A DNA stretch of 64,000 bases from Glaciimonas sp. PAMC28666 (GCF_016917355.1 NZ_CP070304.1:4712001-4776000); one strand, 5' to 3'. Counted from the first letter of the stretch, positions 32,865 through 41,881 are shown. Translations and numbers: made by a program. The notes: generated by a model not told the origin, from the sequence alone.

Positions 32865-33314
32865 TCAATTATTCAACAGAAGCTGCAGAATGATGCCGGT
32901 CCCAATAGCGGCCAAAACATAGTCCCCCCCGGTTTGGACCCAATGATAGCCGCGCGGTGGGGCACTTAGATGGTGCCCGCGCCAATCGTCGACCACATAT
33001 TGATTGTTACGATATTCTGGAGGAAGCCGCTCTCCGCGGTGAAATTGATGCTCAGGGCCGGCTCCCCGTTCGTCTCTGCGAGCATCGAAGTTATTATTGC
33101 GGTGATCGTTTCCCCTGCGGTCGTTACCATGTTGCATTTGATCATTGCGCCCTTGATTATCGTGGTCTCGGTCGTTACCATGTTGCATTTGATTATTGCG
33201 CCCTTGATTATCGTGGTCTCGATCATTCCGATTCCCGTAATCCTGACCGAAAGCCAATCCTCCCGCAGACAATGATAATGCCATGACGGTGGAAATAAAT
33301 ATTTTACTTTTCAT
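32865..33314 (-). CDS. RcnB-family periplasmic protein with internal repeat
   Basis: 149 residues. A signal peptide (cleavage near AFG-QD) is followed by an Asn/Asp/His/Arg-rich low-complexity region and a C-terminal RcnB domain (PPEYRNNQYVVDDWRGHHL, PPRGYHWVQTGGDYVLAAI). RcnB in E. coli is a periplasmic protein of nickel and cobalt homeostasis. The His-rich linker contains two tandem copies of a 17-residue unit (DNA 33123-33224). ATG at 33314 has GGAG upstream. Confidence 0.83.
   Translation of the reverse strand: MKSKIFISTVMALSLSAGGLAFGQDYGNRNDRDHDNQGRNNQMQHGNDRDHDNQGRNDQMQHGNDRRGNDHRNNNFDARRDERGAGPEHQFHRGERLPPEYRNNQYVVDDWRGHHLSAPPRGYHWVQTGGDYVLAAIGTGIILQLLLNN
33123..33224 (-). repeat. 51-base tandem duplication inside the RcnB-like gene
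   Basis: Two adjacent 51-base units (33123-33173 and 33174-33224) that differ at only two bases. Each encodes a 17-residue Asp/Asn/Gln/His-rich unit (RDHDNQGRN-Q-MQHGND). The near identity suggests recent duplication. Confidence 0.9.
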
Positions 33315-33594
33315 GCTGGACTCCATTATGTTGTGAAGCTTTATGCGCATGCAGCAATGTGGCGAACACCATATGCTGATTCCGAAGAGACCCGCCCTAA
33401 ACGACTTTGATTGATCGTTAAGATTGAAAAAAAAGTCTCTGAATATAGACCGATAAAACGTGAGACAGTTCATTACTTAGAAGTAATAGCTTGGGCGATC
33501 GTCAACCCACCATTCTTTAATCGAAACGAATCCTGTTTGAAAATGGACCGCGCAAGTTCAAAATAGCCCACTTGTCTTCACCTGCTTTGATGCA

Positions 33595-35001
33595 TCAATT
33601 ATGCGATGGTTGCGAAGCGAACCGTGGGTGTATTACCCCAATTTTGCACCAATACGCCAAGACAGCGGCCATTAGTAACATCACCATCGAAGTCAACATG
33701 GCCCACCGTATGTTGATAATGATGTCTGAGGTGGAACCAGAGGCGATCAATGCGCCGAAAATGGCAACACCCATCGCGCCGCCAACTTGTCGCGCGGTAT
33801 TGAGGATAGCAGACGCGGTGCCCGCCTGATGCCGTTCCACGCTCGATAAAATTGAGGTCGTCATTGCCGGGACCGCCAGTCCCATACCGGCGGGAATTAG
33901 TGCCAACCCCGGCAACATCTCAAGAAAGGTGGAACTCGTCGATATTCCGATTGCCCCCAGCATCGCATACCCCGCCGCGCCAATCAGCCCGCCCAACATC
34001 ATGGGTATACGCAAGCCGGTACGCGCCACCATCCATCCACAAGCGATATTCGAAATGATAAACGTGCCGGTGAGCGGCAGAAAAATCAGCCCCGCCTGCA
34101 GGACAGAAAATCCACGTACTTTTTGTAGATAAAAACTTAAAATGAAAATCACGCCGTAATACGAAAAATTGACCAGTACGCCAAACAGGACCGCTCCGGA
34201 AAAACTGCGCTGACGAAACAAACGCAACGGCAACATCGGTGCCTTTGAGCGTTGTTCAACGATCAAAAATGCCGCGCCGGAAATAAAGGCCAGAGCAAAA
34301 CCGGCTTGCACAAAATGGTGCGATATACCCAGCGGCTCAATCTCAATGACCGCACCTATAAATCCGGTCAGGGCGACAATTGCTAATAACTGACCTGGCA
34401 CGTCGAATGAGCGTCCGGTGTCTTTGCTCGGCATAAGCGGCACGATTTTACGCGTGAGCAAAAATCCGGCAATACAAATGGGAACATTGACCCAAAAAAT
34501 GCTGCGCCACCCAATACTGGACACGAGTAAACCACCAACCACAGGTCCGGCGGCTATCGAAACACCGCCAGCTGCGGTCCACCAGCCGATAGCCTTGGCA
34601 AGTAACTTTTTATCGTGTGCGTAAGCGAAATTAAGAATCGCCAGGGAACTTGGTACAAGTAATGCGGCACCCACCCCCTGCACTGCCCTTGCAATATTGA
34701 GCGAGGTAGCATTCGGGGCCAGGGCGCAGGACAAAGAAGCCAATGCGAAAAGCACGAACCCGCAGAGGAAGACGCGTTTGGAGCCGAACTTGTCGCCCAT
34801 CACGCCGCCCGACAAGAGAAAAACAGCAAAGCCCAGCGTGTAAGCGTCGACTACCCACTGCAGATCACTTACGCTGGCCCTCAGTTCCTGGCCAATCTGC
34901 GGCAAAGCGACGTTCACAATGGTCACATCTAACTGAACAATGACAAAAGCAAAGCTCGTCGCTAATAAAATTCCCAGTGAAGGCGACTGTGCCGATTTCA
35001 T
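33595..35001 (-). CDS. MFS drug efflux transporter, DHA2 family (EmrB/QacA-like)
   Basis: 468 residues with about 14 helices. LDVTIVNVALPQIGQEL is the DHA2 helix-1 motif, followed by GDKFGSKRVF in loop 2-3 and motif C in helix 5 (GGVSIAAGPVVGGLL). DHA2 pumps expel lipophilic or cationic compounds by proton antiport. ATG at 35001 has AAGGAA upstream. No membrane-fusion partner is adjacent. Just upstream lies a 40-base AT-rich palindrome. Confidence 0.88.
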   Translation of the reverse strand: MKSAQSPSLGILLATSFAFVIVQLDVTIVNVALPQIGQELRASVSDLQWVVDAYTLGFAVFLLSGGVMGDKFGSKRVFLCGFVLFALASLSCALAPNATSLNIARAVQGVGAALLVPSSLAILNFAYAHDKKLLAKAIGWWTAAGGVSIAAGPVVGGLLVSSIGWRSIFWVNVPICIAGFLLTRKIVPLMPSKDTGRSFDVPGQLLAIVALTGFIGAVIEIEPLGISHHFVQAGFALAFISGAAFLIVEQRSKAPMLPLRLFRQRSFSGAVLFGVLVNFSYYGVIFILSFYLQKVRGFSVLQAGLIFLPLTGTFIISNIACGWMVARTGLRIPMMLGGLIGAAGYAMLGAIGISTSSTFLEMLPGLALIPAGMGLAVPAMTTSILSSVERHQAGTASAILNTARQVGGAMGVAIFGALIASGSTSDIIINIRWAMLTSMVMLLMAAVLAYWCKIGVIHPRFASQPSHN

Positions 35002-35130
35002 CGTTGATTCCTTATCGATTGCATTCAACAGCCTTACGATAGCCGGATGCTGGTGGTAATTTATAAAAATAAATAGCCCCGATGATAAGCTGATTTCGCC
35101 ATTTCAGCGCATCTGAATCGACACGCAAGT

Positions 35131-35170
35131 TATTAATATAAAATTTCTTTGAAGAAATTTTATATTAATA
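35131..35170. promoter_or_regulatory. 40-base perfect AT-rich palindrome between efflux pump and kinase
   Basis: Arms of 19 bases, TATTAATATAAAATTTCTT and its exact reverse complement, separated by only TG. It sits 130 bases upstream of the efflux pump start and 224 bases upstream of the kinase start, in a 392-base gene-free gap. It could be an operator or a cruciform-forming element; it has no GC stem and no T-tail of a terminator. Confidence 0.75.
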
Positions 35171-35393
35171 TCAGAAAGATAGAGAACACTATCCGCGGGG
35201 GCCATAAACGACATCAACGGTGATGTCCGCTGGTTGATAGCAAAGGATTGATTACCCCTCTGTCCTCTTTTATTGCTCCATCGTTCACCCCAACGTTACT
35301 CCAGAGTATTGCCTATTTTTAATCTTTCACTAAATCCAGTTGATATGTTATTCTGTGATTGTTTTGTTAACTAAATTCCCATAGGCAATCCAA

Positions 35394-36755
35394 GTGAAAA
35401 AAATTACTTCTGCGTCGCTACCGGGGTATGTAATGGTTCTGTTTGTGATTTGCCTATTGATGTTTGCAGGAATAGCCATCAATAATTATCAAAACCTACA
35501 GAATCTGAAACAAAATAATGAGGAGATGGAGCGTAGTTGGAGCGTTAAGGATCACCTTAAGAATATTAATATATTGATAATTGACGCAGAAAGCAGCCTG
35601 CGCGGATATTACATATCGGGCGACCAATCCTTCCTCATTCCATGGAGGACCGCGAAAGAACAATTAGATCCGGAATTTTCTACCTTAGCGACGTTGACTG
35701 ATGGCAATCCCACCCAGCAACGATACCTCGCCAGTCTGCGCATCTTATTTGATCGGAAGCTCAAAAAATTTGACGAAGGGGTTTCATTATTTGAAACCGG
35801 AGGTTTGCAGGACATTGTCAAGAGAGTAAAAATCGGCGAAGGAAAAGAAATCATGGACGAAGTGCGCGCACTCGAATTTGTCATGGAAAAAGATGAATTG
35901 GAATTATTGGCGTCGAGACGTGGTCGCTTCTATCTGGAATTCAATCGCGCATTGTGGGTCGGGACTAGCATCAATTGTCTCGGATTAATCATTCTCATTT
36001 TGTTTTACCGGATGATCCAAACGAACTTCACCAGACAGCGTGTTGTAGAAAATCAACTAAAACTGACGAATGAAAATCTGGAGTCCATAGTGTTTTCCCG
36101 GACTGAGCAACTGTCCGTATTATCCCGGCATCTGTTAAAAGTTTCAGAAGACGAAAAAGCACAACTGGCGCGTGAACTACACGATGAAATGGGATCGACT
36201 TTAACCGTAATTGGCATGACGTTATCGAATGTCACATCGGAGTTGGAAAAAACCGCGCCGGCAATCGCCAATAAATTACTCAGAGCTAAAGAGGCCTTGC
36301 AAGAAACGGTAAGCGTCAAGCGCCGCATCATAGAAAATTTACGACCGAGTATGTTGGACAATTTAGGCTTGAGTGCATCAATAGAAAACCACTGTGAAAA
36401 TATCACTAACATGGCGGGACTCATTTATGAAACGGATATCACGGAAGATTTTGACAATATCGATCCGGCCTGGGCGATTGCCTTGTTTCGCATAGTACAA
36501 GAGTCGCTCAATAATGTTATGAAGTACGCTAACGCTTCCACTATAAAAATTACATTAAAACGAAGTCCAGGCGGAATCTGGTTGCAAATACTCGATAACG
36601 GCATAGGCATTCCAGATGATGCGATTACCAAGCCAAAATCGCACGGATTGTTAGGAATGCGAGAGCGGGTCCTGTTGTTAGGAGGAACCTTCGCCATCGG
36701 TCGTCGCAAGGACGCCAGTGGAACTTCAGTTGAGGCTTTCATCCCAGCTTCATGA
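35394..36755 (+). CDS. Orphan NarL-type sensor histidine kinase with CHASE3-like sensor
   Basis: 453 residues. Two transmembrane helices (about 11-31 and 190-210) enclose a four-helix CHASE3-like domain (LLIIDAESSLRGYYISGD-type: IIDAESSLRGYYISGDQSFL). HisKA_3 follows with LARELHDEMGSTLTV (His263). The ATPase domain has LNNVMKYANAS, DNGIGIP and HGLLGMRER. GTG start at 35394. Kinases of this class normally pair with LuxR/NarL regulators, but none is adjacent, so the partner must be elsewhere. Confidence 0.88.
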   Translation: MKKITSASLPGYVMVLFVICLLMFAGIAINNYQNLQNLKQNNEEMERSWSVKDHLKNINILIIDAESSLRGYYISGDQSFLIPWRTAKEQLDPEFSTLATLTDGNPTQQRYLASLRILFDRKLKKFDEGVSLFETGGLQDIVKRVKIGEGKEIMDEVRALEFVMEKDELELLASRRGRFYLEFNRALWVGTSINCLGLIILILFYRMIQTNFTRQRVVENQLKLTNENLESIVFSRTEQLSVLSRHLLKVSEDEKAQLARELHDEMGSTLTVIGMTLSNVTSELEKTAPAIANKLLRAKEALQETVSVKRRIIENLRPSMLDNLGLSASIENHCENITNMAGLIYETDITEDFDNIDPAWAIALFRIVQESLNNVMKYANASTIKITLKRSPGGIWLQILDNGIGIPDDAITKPKSHGLLGMRERVLLLGGTFAIGRRKDASGTSVEAFIPAS

Positions 36756-36764
36756 CCCATCTTT

Positions 36765-36908
36765 GATCGGAAAGCGGGTTTCCCTTCTGGCGCGCCCGAG
36801 TTGATTCTCTATTCGGACCGAGGCAGTCAATATTCCAGCGCCAAATATTCGACTTGGTCAGCAGACCATCGATTTTTGCGAACCGCGACTTTCCGGCCCT
36901 TTCTCTAA
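36765..36908 (+). pseudogene. IS3-family transposase remnant
   Basis: A 47-codon run contains PELILYSDRGSQYSSAKY, the second catalytic Asp region (HSDRGSQY) of IS3-family DDE integrases. It then loses similarity and stops. No start, upstream transposase sequence or inverted repeats are visible, so it is a scrap. The rest of the 36756-37171 gap holds no gene that I can see. Confidence 0.65.
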
Positions 36909-37171
36909 GGAAGCTAATACGGCTCACTGCGTAGCGGCAACTGTTTCTTCACGCTTCTAATACCAAAACCGTGATCAGACTCACCCGGCAAATATTAAGT
37001 ACAGGATATTTGATCAATGTAGGTCTCCTCCTACGCGTATTAAATCCGTCGACTGATCGTACGATCCCCGTAAAAATTTTAAGATAATAATTTGACAGCA
37101 AAATATCAACATTCGCTGCGCGATACGGAAGCGCGTATTTAGCAAATTAACCTATTATCAGGAGAACTGTT

Positions 37172-38332
37172 ATGCGAGCACTGGTCTATCATTCGAGCAA
37201 TAACGTCAAAGTCGATACCGTACCAGACCCTGTTATCCAGGAGGCGGACGACATAATATTAAAGGTAACGGCGACCGCCATTTGCGGATCTGATTTGCAT
37301 CTTTATCGCGGCAAAGTACCAGGAATGAAAGAAGGGGACATTCTTGGACATGAATTTATGGGAATTGTTGTCGATGCAGGCCCCGGCGTGACAAATTTAA
37401 AAAAAGGCGACAGAGTGGTAGTTCCCTTCGTAATTGCCTGCGGTAGCTGTTTTTTTTGCGATATGCATTTGTTCTCCGCCTGCGAAACCACCAACCCGGA
37501 CCGCGGTACCATCATGAACAAAAAGAGCTTGCGATCCGGCGCGGCGCTGTTTGGTTTCAGCCATTTCTATGGCGGCGTCCCTGGCGGACAAGCAGAATAT
37601 GTGCGAGTGCCGAAAGCGAATGTCGGACCGATCAAAATTCCTGACACTTTAGCCGACGAACAGGTTCTTTTTCTGAGCGATATTTTGCCGACCGGCTATC
37701 AAGCGGTATTGAACGCCAACGTTGGCGAGGGATCTTCTCTGGCGATTTTTGGTGCTGGCCCGGTTGGGCAAATGGCCGCCGCATCGGCGCGCATGTTGGG
37801 TGTTGATCGTATATTTATGGTGGATCATCATCCCTACCGGCTTGAATTTGCCCGTGCCCAATATGGCGTGATCCCAGTCAATTTTGATGAGGTCGATCCG
37901 GCCGCATTCATTATCGACAATACCTCGTATCGCGGCGTGGACGCCGTGATCGACGCCGTCGGTTTTGAAGCCAAGGGAAGCACTATCGAGACCGTAATGG
38001 CGACGTTGAAACTTGAAGGCAGTAGCGGTAATGCCTTGCGTCAGTGCATCGCCGCTGTGCGCCGCGGCGGCATGGTCAGTGTCCCCGGTGTGTATGCCGG
38101 GTTCATTCATGGGTTCCTTTTCGGCGATGTTTTCGAGAAGGGCATTGGGTTTAAGACCGGACAAACGCATGTGCAACGGTTTATGCCGGAATTATTGGAA
38201 TTTATTGAAGCGGGAAAGCTGCGCCCTGAAACTATTATTTCGCATAGGATGAAGCTCGAAGAAGCGCCGACCGGATATCGTATGTTCGATAAGAAAGAAG
38301 ATGAATGTCGAAAGATTGTGTTGTCGCCATAA
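37172..38332 (+). CDS. Zinc-dependent alcohol dehydrogenase (formaldehyde-dehydrogenase-like MDR)
   Basis: 386 residues of the medium-chain dehydrogenase superfamily. Catalytic zinc ligands are Cys in [11 protein letters not shown] and His in [12 protein letters not shown] structural zinc lobe ([18 protein letters not shown]) is present. The Rossmann motif is [12 protein letters not shown] with acidic [12 protein letters not shown]. The length and the [31 protein letters not shown] insert region resemble glutathione-independent formaldehyde dehydrogenases. Substrate is unknown. AGGAGAA precedes the ATG. Confidence 0.87.
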   Translation: MRALVYHSSNNVKVDTVPDPVIQEADDIILKVTATAICGSDLHLYRGKVPGMKEGDILGHEFMGIVVDAGPGVTNLKKGDRVVVPFVIACGSCFFCDMHLFSACETTNPDRGTIMNKKSLRSGAALFGFSHFYGGVPGGQAEYVRVPKANVGPIKIPDTLADEQVLFLSDILPTGYQAVLNANVGEGSSLAIFGAGPVGQMAAASARMLGVDRIFMVDHHPYRLEFARAQYGVIPVNFDEVDPAAFIIDNTSYRGVDAVIDAVGFEAKGSTIETVMATLKLEGSSGNALRQCIAAVRRGGMVSVPGVYAGFIHGFLFGDVFEKGIGFKTGQTHVQRFMPELLEFIEAGKLRPETIISHRMKLEEAPTGYRMFDKKEDECRKIVLSP

Positions 38333-38618
38333 TTCTGCTTTTGCGTCTCCCGATTAGGCACGGGTACGCAACGGGAACATGTGAACAAGCAGCTCTAGGG
38401 GGACAATGGTTGATTAAGTGGACGTGAGCCTCCTCTGCCCGCAACCTAAGTAAGGTGAAGACGCAGTAATAGCGTGGCAGAGAAGGCTTTTCCGGTGATA
38501 GCGGTGCTTTGTCTCGCTCTATTGCGCTCTGATCGTGAATAGGCCAATCATGCAGAATTTGCGGACAAGCTCTTCGAGGACATTATCGGATTTTATAATT
38601 AATCGATATTGCATTCAA
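38333..38618. other. Intergenic region, no gene seen
   Basis: 286 bases after the alcohol dehydrogenase gene. No supported ORF, hairpin terminator or repeat was identified. Confidence 0.4.
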
Positions 38619-38952
38619 TTATTTATCTGTCACCTTTGGCTTTTGAGCCAAAAACTTCTCAAAAACCTCATGTGTTATCTCGTTGCTGTTGGCCCCAACA
38701 GCATGCTTATTTACGGCGCAAAGGAACAAAAAATTATCGTTTCTTTTGCGGTCTGACTTGCTGACATGATAAGCGCATCGCTGCATTCATGCGATTCCAC
38801 AGCGCGTCATGCTGCCCTCCTTTTTTAGCCACTTCCTTCTCAGCGATATTGGGGTCTAAGTTGGGGGATAAATTTGGGCCTGGGATATCCTGGTTTAGAT
38901 GAGGGCGTTGTAAAAATTTATCTTCTTCGCGAAACAATGGGCCACGAGGCAT
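38619..38952 (-). pseudogene. Possible frameshifted small gene (hypothetical)
   Basis: A 72-codon frame from ATG 38952 (GGAATGAA upstream) runs to 38734 and holds DPNIAEKEVAKKGGQHDALW. In the +1 frame a protein-like stretch continues from about 38786 to a stop at 38619, including FLFLCAVNKHAVGAN and EITHEVFEKFLAQKPKV. Either one gene has suffered a frameshift or two short genes overlap by 53 bases. I recognise no family. It faces a divergent ORF that also looks shifted. Confidence 0.4.
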
Positions 38953-38974
38953 AATTCATTCCATTTCAAACAAG

Positions 38975-39319
38975 ATGATTGGGGGCCACCTACAATTTTT
39001 ATTTTTTTGTGCTCTGAAGAAATCAGAGACGGCGGAATATGATTTGGGCCGAGTGAAGACAGACCAGGTTAAACAATTTATTATAATTTCTGACGAATGG
39101 GAAGGAGAAGCGCAATTCAAACCACCACAATTCAGACTCAATAAACCCTACAAAGTTTCAATAAAAATTGAAGATCGGCTTACTTTATTCAGTACAACCA
39201 ACAGGATAATCTTGTTGCAGATTATGAACCGCCGAGTTACACCTTGCGTATTAATGATTTTGAAATATTGTTCTGTGTGCGAAAGGTTTTCGTCTACTTT
39301 CGTTACTGTGTCTCAATAG
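38975..39319 (+). pseudogene. Possible frameshifted hypothetical gene
   Basis: A 114-codon frame from ATG 38975 reads plausibly to about 39190 (SDEWEGEAQFKPPQFRLNKP, then YKVSIKIEDRL). It then turns into unlikely sequence. From about 39178 another frame reads AYFIQYNQQDNLVADYEPPS followed by YTLRINDFEILF. A shift near 39175-39195 would join them. No family recognised; there is no good ribosome site. Together with the opposite ORF this suggests a decaying divergent pair. Confidence 0.35.
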
Positions 39320-39333
39320 TTTTACAGCAGATT

Positions 39334-39367
39334 AAAAAGGCTCACCCTCCGTCCCGAACGTGAGCCT
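39334..39367 (-). terminator. Rho-independent terminator of cspA
   Basis: On the minus strand an eight-base stem AGGCTCAC / GTGAGCCT with a 14-base loop is followed by TTTTAATC. It lies 38 bases after the cspA stop. Confidence 0.8.
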
Positions 39368-39405
39368 AGTCATGAGCAGGTACTGGATTTTGTACCTGGC
39401 GTGCG

Positions 39406-39609
39406 TTAAGGATTTTGAATATTTGAGGCTTGTTTTCCCTTGGGGCCTTGCGTAACGTCAAACGTTACTTTCTGTCCTTCTTTTAAAGTTTTAAATCCCC
39501 CCATTTGGATTGCGGAGAAGTGAGCAAACAAATCTTCCCCTCCGTCGTCTGGGGTAATAAAGCCGAAGCCTTTTGAGTCATTGAACCACTTGACGGTACC
39601 CGTTGCCAT
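39406..39609 (-). CDS. cspA: Cold-shock protein, CspA family
   Basis: 67 residues, one OB-fold. RNP1 (KGFGFITP) and RNP2 (DLFAHFSAI) nucleic-acid-binding motifs are intact. It acts as an RNA/ssDNA-binding chaperone in the cytoplasm. ATG at 39609 is preceded by AAGGAT. The upstream region is long and holds a 23-base hairpin at 39690-39712, compatible with a structured leader or with the end of the preceding transcript. Confidence 0.95.
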   Translation of the reverse strand: MATGTVKWFNDSKGFGFITPDDGGEDLFAHFSAIQMGGFKTLKEGQKVTFDVTQGPKGKQASNIQNP

Positions 39610-39689
39610 AATGCATCCTTCCAAGTCAAAACACCGAACGAGCTAATGTGACATCAGTGAAGCGATATCTGTTTAACTCTCCTCTAATT

Positions 39690-39712
39690 ACAGGCCACAT
39701 ATTGTGGCCTGT
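39690..39712. terminator. Perfect hairpin between the small membrane peptide gene and cspA
   Basis: ACAGGCCACA-TAT-TGTGGCCTGT, a ten-base-pair stem with a three-base loop. It lies 132 bases past the 23-residue peptide gene and 81 bases before cspA. There is only a weak AT tail on the minus side (AATTAG), so it could end the upstream operon or be part of the cspA leader. Confidence 0.5.
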
Positions 39713-39843
39713 CACTATTCTCCTGTTTTAAAGTCACTCAAAATCATTCATCCCCATGTTCCTGCAACTTGCCGCAAGGCTTCTTTATTTGGCGGCAATC
39801 GCTCGAGCGGTTTGAATTAATGATCACTGAGACGACAATAAAA

Positions 39844-39915
39844 CTAATGTAGCAAGGCAAGCAAAATGATAATCGGAATAGGAATGCCAATAAGCCATAG
39901 AAGTATTGAGCCCAT
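39844..39915 (-). CDS. Very small hydrophobic membrane peptide (23 residues)
   Basis: ATG at 39915 with GGAGA 7 bases upstream, stop TAG at 39844. The peptide starts MGSILLWLIGIPIPI, continues with a run of Ile and Leu, and ends in His. It is one transmembrane helix with a Pro-Ile-Pro kink. From memory, near-identical short proteins recur in proteobacteria as uncharacterised proteins; that needs a search. It lies 76 bases downstream of the 341-residue membrane protein gene and may be in its operon. Confidence 0.6.
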   Translation of the reverse strand: MGSILLWLIGIPIPIIILLALLH

Positions 39916-39991
39916 AATGTTCTCCGGTAAAAAAATGTAAGATGGTGCGCTGTTCAAAAGTAGTCTGACGAGAAAAAGGTGAGATGCAAGC

Positions 39992-41017
39992 CTACCGTGC
40001 CGCCCGCTCCCAGACCCGATCACGTTGCTTTCCGCCCATCGTCGCCATCAAGCTAGCGAAGAACGCTCCCAGTAATAGCGCTACAAAAATCCACAATGCT
40101 GACTGCGCGGCGGCTTTACGAGCGGTATCAGCCGTTTGTTTGGCAGCATTTTCGGTATCTGTTTTTGCTTTTAACATGCGTGCATAAACATCATCCACGC
40201 GCTTGTCGGCATCGGCTCTGGACATACCAGTCACCTGGGAAACTTGCTGCGACAAATATTGCTTATCATCGGGCGACAAGCTGCCGGTACGAAGATCGTT
40301 AGCAAAAATTCGCACTACTTCAGCACGCAGGGGGGCGTTATCGCCGATTCGTCCGGCGGTTGACGAAGGCATCGCAAGCGTTCCCGTTGCACTGGTACCC
40401 GTTGGCATTGCGCCATTCCCGTTCGTACTCACATTAGCGTTAGGGTTTGAACTGGCATTGTCGGTGGACATGGTGGTTGCGTTGTTAGCTGAATTTGGCC
40501 GCAACAGCATATCTGAGAAGTAGCTCACCGAATTAGCGCTCGCCCCCACTGTGGCACCCACGGTTGTTGCCGCTGCACCGCCGACATCAATCGCGCCACT
40601 CGTGACGGCACGTAATGCACCGGTCACGAACAAAGCGGTCAGCAAAGTTGCCACAGCCCATGCTAATAGTCCGTGCGCGGTATCGCGAAAGTAGACTTCT
40701 GTGGTGTGCACGCTCGACCATTTCACGCGAAGGCGACCTGCCATATAACCGCCGATTCCAGCGGCAGCGAGTTGGGTGAACGCGAGCCAGATGATCGTGG
40801 CCTTGCCCATAGGTACGGAATTGGTTGACCAGGGCGACACCGCAGATAATCCTAGACCACCGCCCAGAATAAATAGCACGAGAGATAAGGCCGCCGCAGC
40901 GGCAGCACCGGCAAATACCGCGGCCCACGAAACACCAGAATTATTCCCATCAAAGGCAGCATAGCCCCTATCAACTTCGAGCGGATTTAAACCGGCAACT
41001 CTGGGTTGAGCATCCAT
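39992..41017 (-). CDS. Conserved membrane protein of unknown function with low-complexity insert
   Basis: 341 residues. Four predicted helices: about 30-53 (VSWAAVFAGAAAAAALSLVL), 72-92, 114-135 and 312-334. A Gly/Ala-rich loop and an Asn/Ser/Thr/Ala-rich region (about 175-225) are followed by an acidic-basic helical segment with SRADADKRVDDVYARM, and the helix bearing ALWIFVALLLGAFFASLMAT. I recognise the architecture from uncharacterised proteobacterial proteins but no function. GAGGAG precedes the ATG. Confidence 0.75.
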   Translation of the reverse strand: MDAQPRVAGLNPLEVDRGYAAFDGNNSGVSWAAVFAGAAAAAALSLVLFILGGGLGLSAVSPWSTNSVPMGKATIIWLAFTQLAAAGIGGYMAGRLRVKWSSVHTTEVYFRDTAHGLLAWAVATLLTALFVTGALRAVTSGAIDVGGAAATTVGATVGASANSVSYFSDMLLRPNSANNATTMSTDNASSNPNANVSTNGNGAMPTGTSATGTLAMPSSTAGRIGDNAPLRAEVVRIFANDLRTGSLSPDDKQYLSQQVSQVTGMSRADADKRVDDVYARMLKAKTDTENAAKQTADTARKAAAQSALWIFVALLLGAFFASLMATMGGKQRDRVWERAAR

Positions 41018-41404
41018 CTGACTCTCCTCAATATGTCTAAAAAAATGAAATTAAATTGATGCTACTCGGCGGAAACCTACTAGCTCGGCGTACGGCAGAT
41101 TTTGTGCCCAACCGCACGAAAAAACGTTCCGCTCCCAAATTACGGTTAGAGATTATCGGCCCCTGTAGTTAGCAGATATCGGCGAAACACTGATTTTTCT
41201 GTAGGAAACGGCGAAACACCGATACGACTCTGCCATGGTTTTCTTATCGCTTGACGCTGTGCCTCGATCGCTCTGCAAAATGATACGAGCGGGTAACTAA
41301 ATGCGCACGCAGCGGGCTTTACTTTTTTTAAATGGTCTTCTACATTTAAATTCATCAACGGGAGACTATCTTCGCCACTGCTTTACTTTATTCAAAGGAG
41401 CAAC
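41018..41404. other. Intergenic region with an imperfect direct repeat
   Basis: No gene seen. CGGCGAAACAC is repeated at 41180-41190 and 41209-41219, each followed by YGAT, 29 bases apart. AAAGGAG at 41394-41400 serves the hemerythrin gene. Confidence 0.45.
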
Positions 41405-41881
41405 ATGGACACCAGCGAAAATAAACCACGCTTCAAAGATGCCATCACCATGCTTGTGCATGATCACGACACGGTGAAAGCAATGTTTAAAAAATATGAG
41501 GGATTGGGCGAGAATGCCTACGTTGGCAAGAAAAATTTGGCGGACGAGATATGTTCTGCATTGAGCGAGCATTGCGTCATAGAGGAAGAGATTTTTTATC
41601 CAGCTGTTCGACGGGCGTTAAAAGAAGGGCCTCCCTTGGTTAATGAAGCCGTCGTTGAACATGCCGGCGCCAAGGAACTGATCGCCCAACTACAGGCGAT
41701 GTCGGCAGACGATGAGCTGTTCGATGCCAAGGTAAAGGTCTTGTCTGAACAGATCGATCACCATGTAAAGGAAGAAGAAGGTGAAATGTTTCCGGAAGCG
41801 AGAAAGTCACATCTAAACCTCGTTGATTTAAGGGATCAAATGATAGAGCGAAAAGACCAGTTATCTGCGGAGGGTATCTAG
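41405..41881 (+). CDS. Hemerythrin HHE-domain protein
   Basis: 158 residues of the hemerythrin HHE cation-binding fold. Di-iron ligand candidates are in HDHDTVKAMFKKYE, HCVIEEEIFYPAV, EHAGAKELI and HHVKEEEGEMFPEA. Such proteins bind O2 or NO, or store iron. Cytoplasmic, without signal peptide. Divergent from the 341-residue membrane protein gene. Confidence 0.9.
   Translation: MDTSENKPRFKDAITMLVHDHDTVKAMFKKYEGLGENAYVGKKNLADEICSALSEHCVIEEEIFYPAVRRALKEGPPLVNEAVVEHAGAKELIAQLQAMSADDELFDAKVKVLSEQIDHHVKEEEGEMFPEARKSHLNLVDLRDQMIERKDQLSAEGI

Noticed and set aside
33123-33224. Tandem repeat considered as a CRISPR array
   Set aside because: Only two adjacent units without spacers, in frame inside a coding gene.
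32957-33286. Plus-strand frames over the RcnB-like gene
   Set aside because: They are antisense readings of the 51-base repeat; the minus strand has signal peptide and RcnB domain.
38535-38756. 73-codon plus-strand frame
   Set aside because: Antisense to the more protein-like minus-strand frames at 38619-38952; poor start context.
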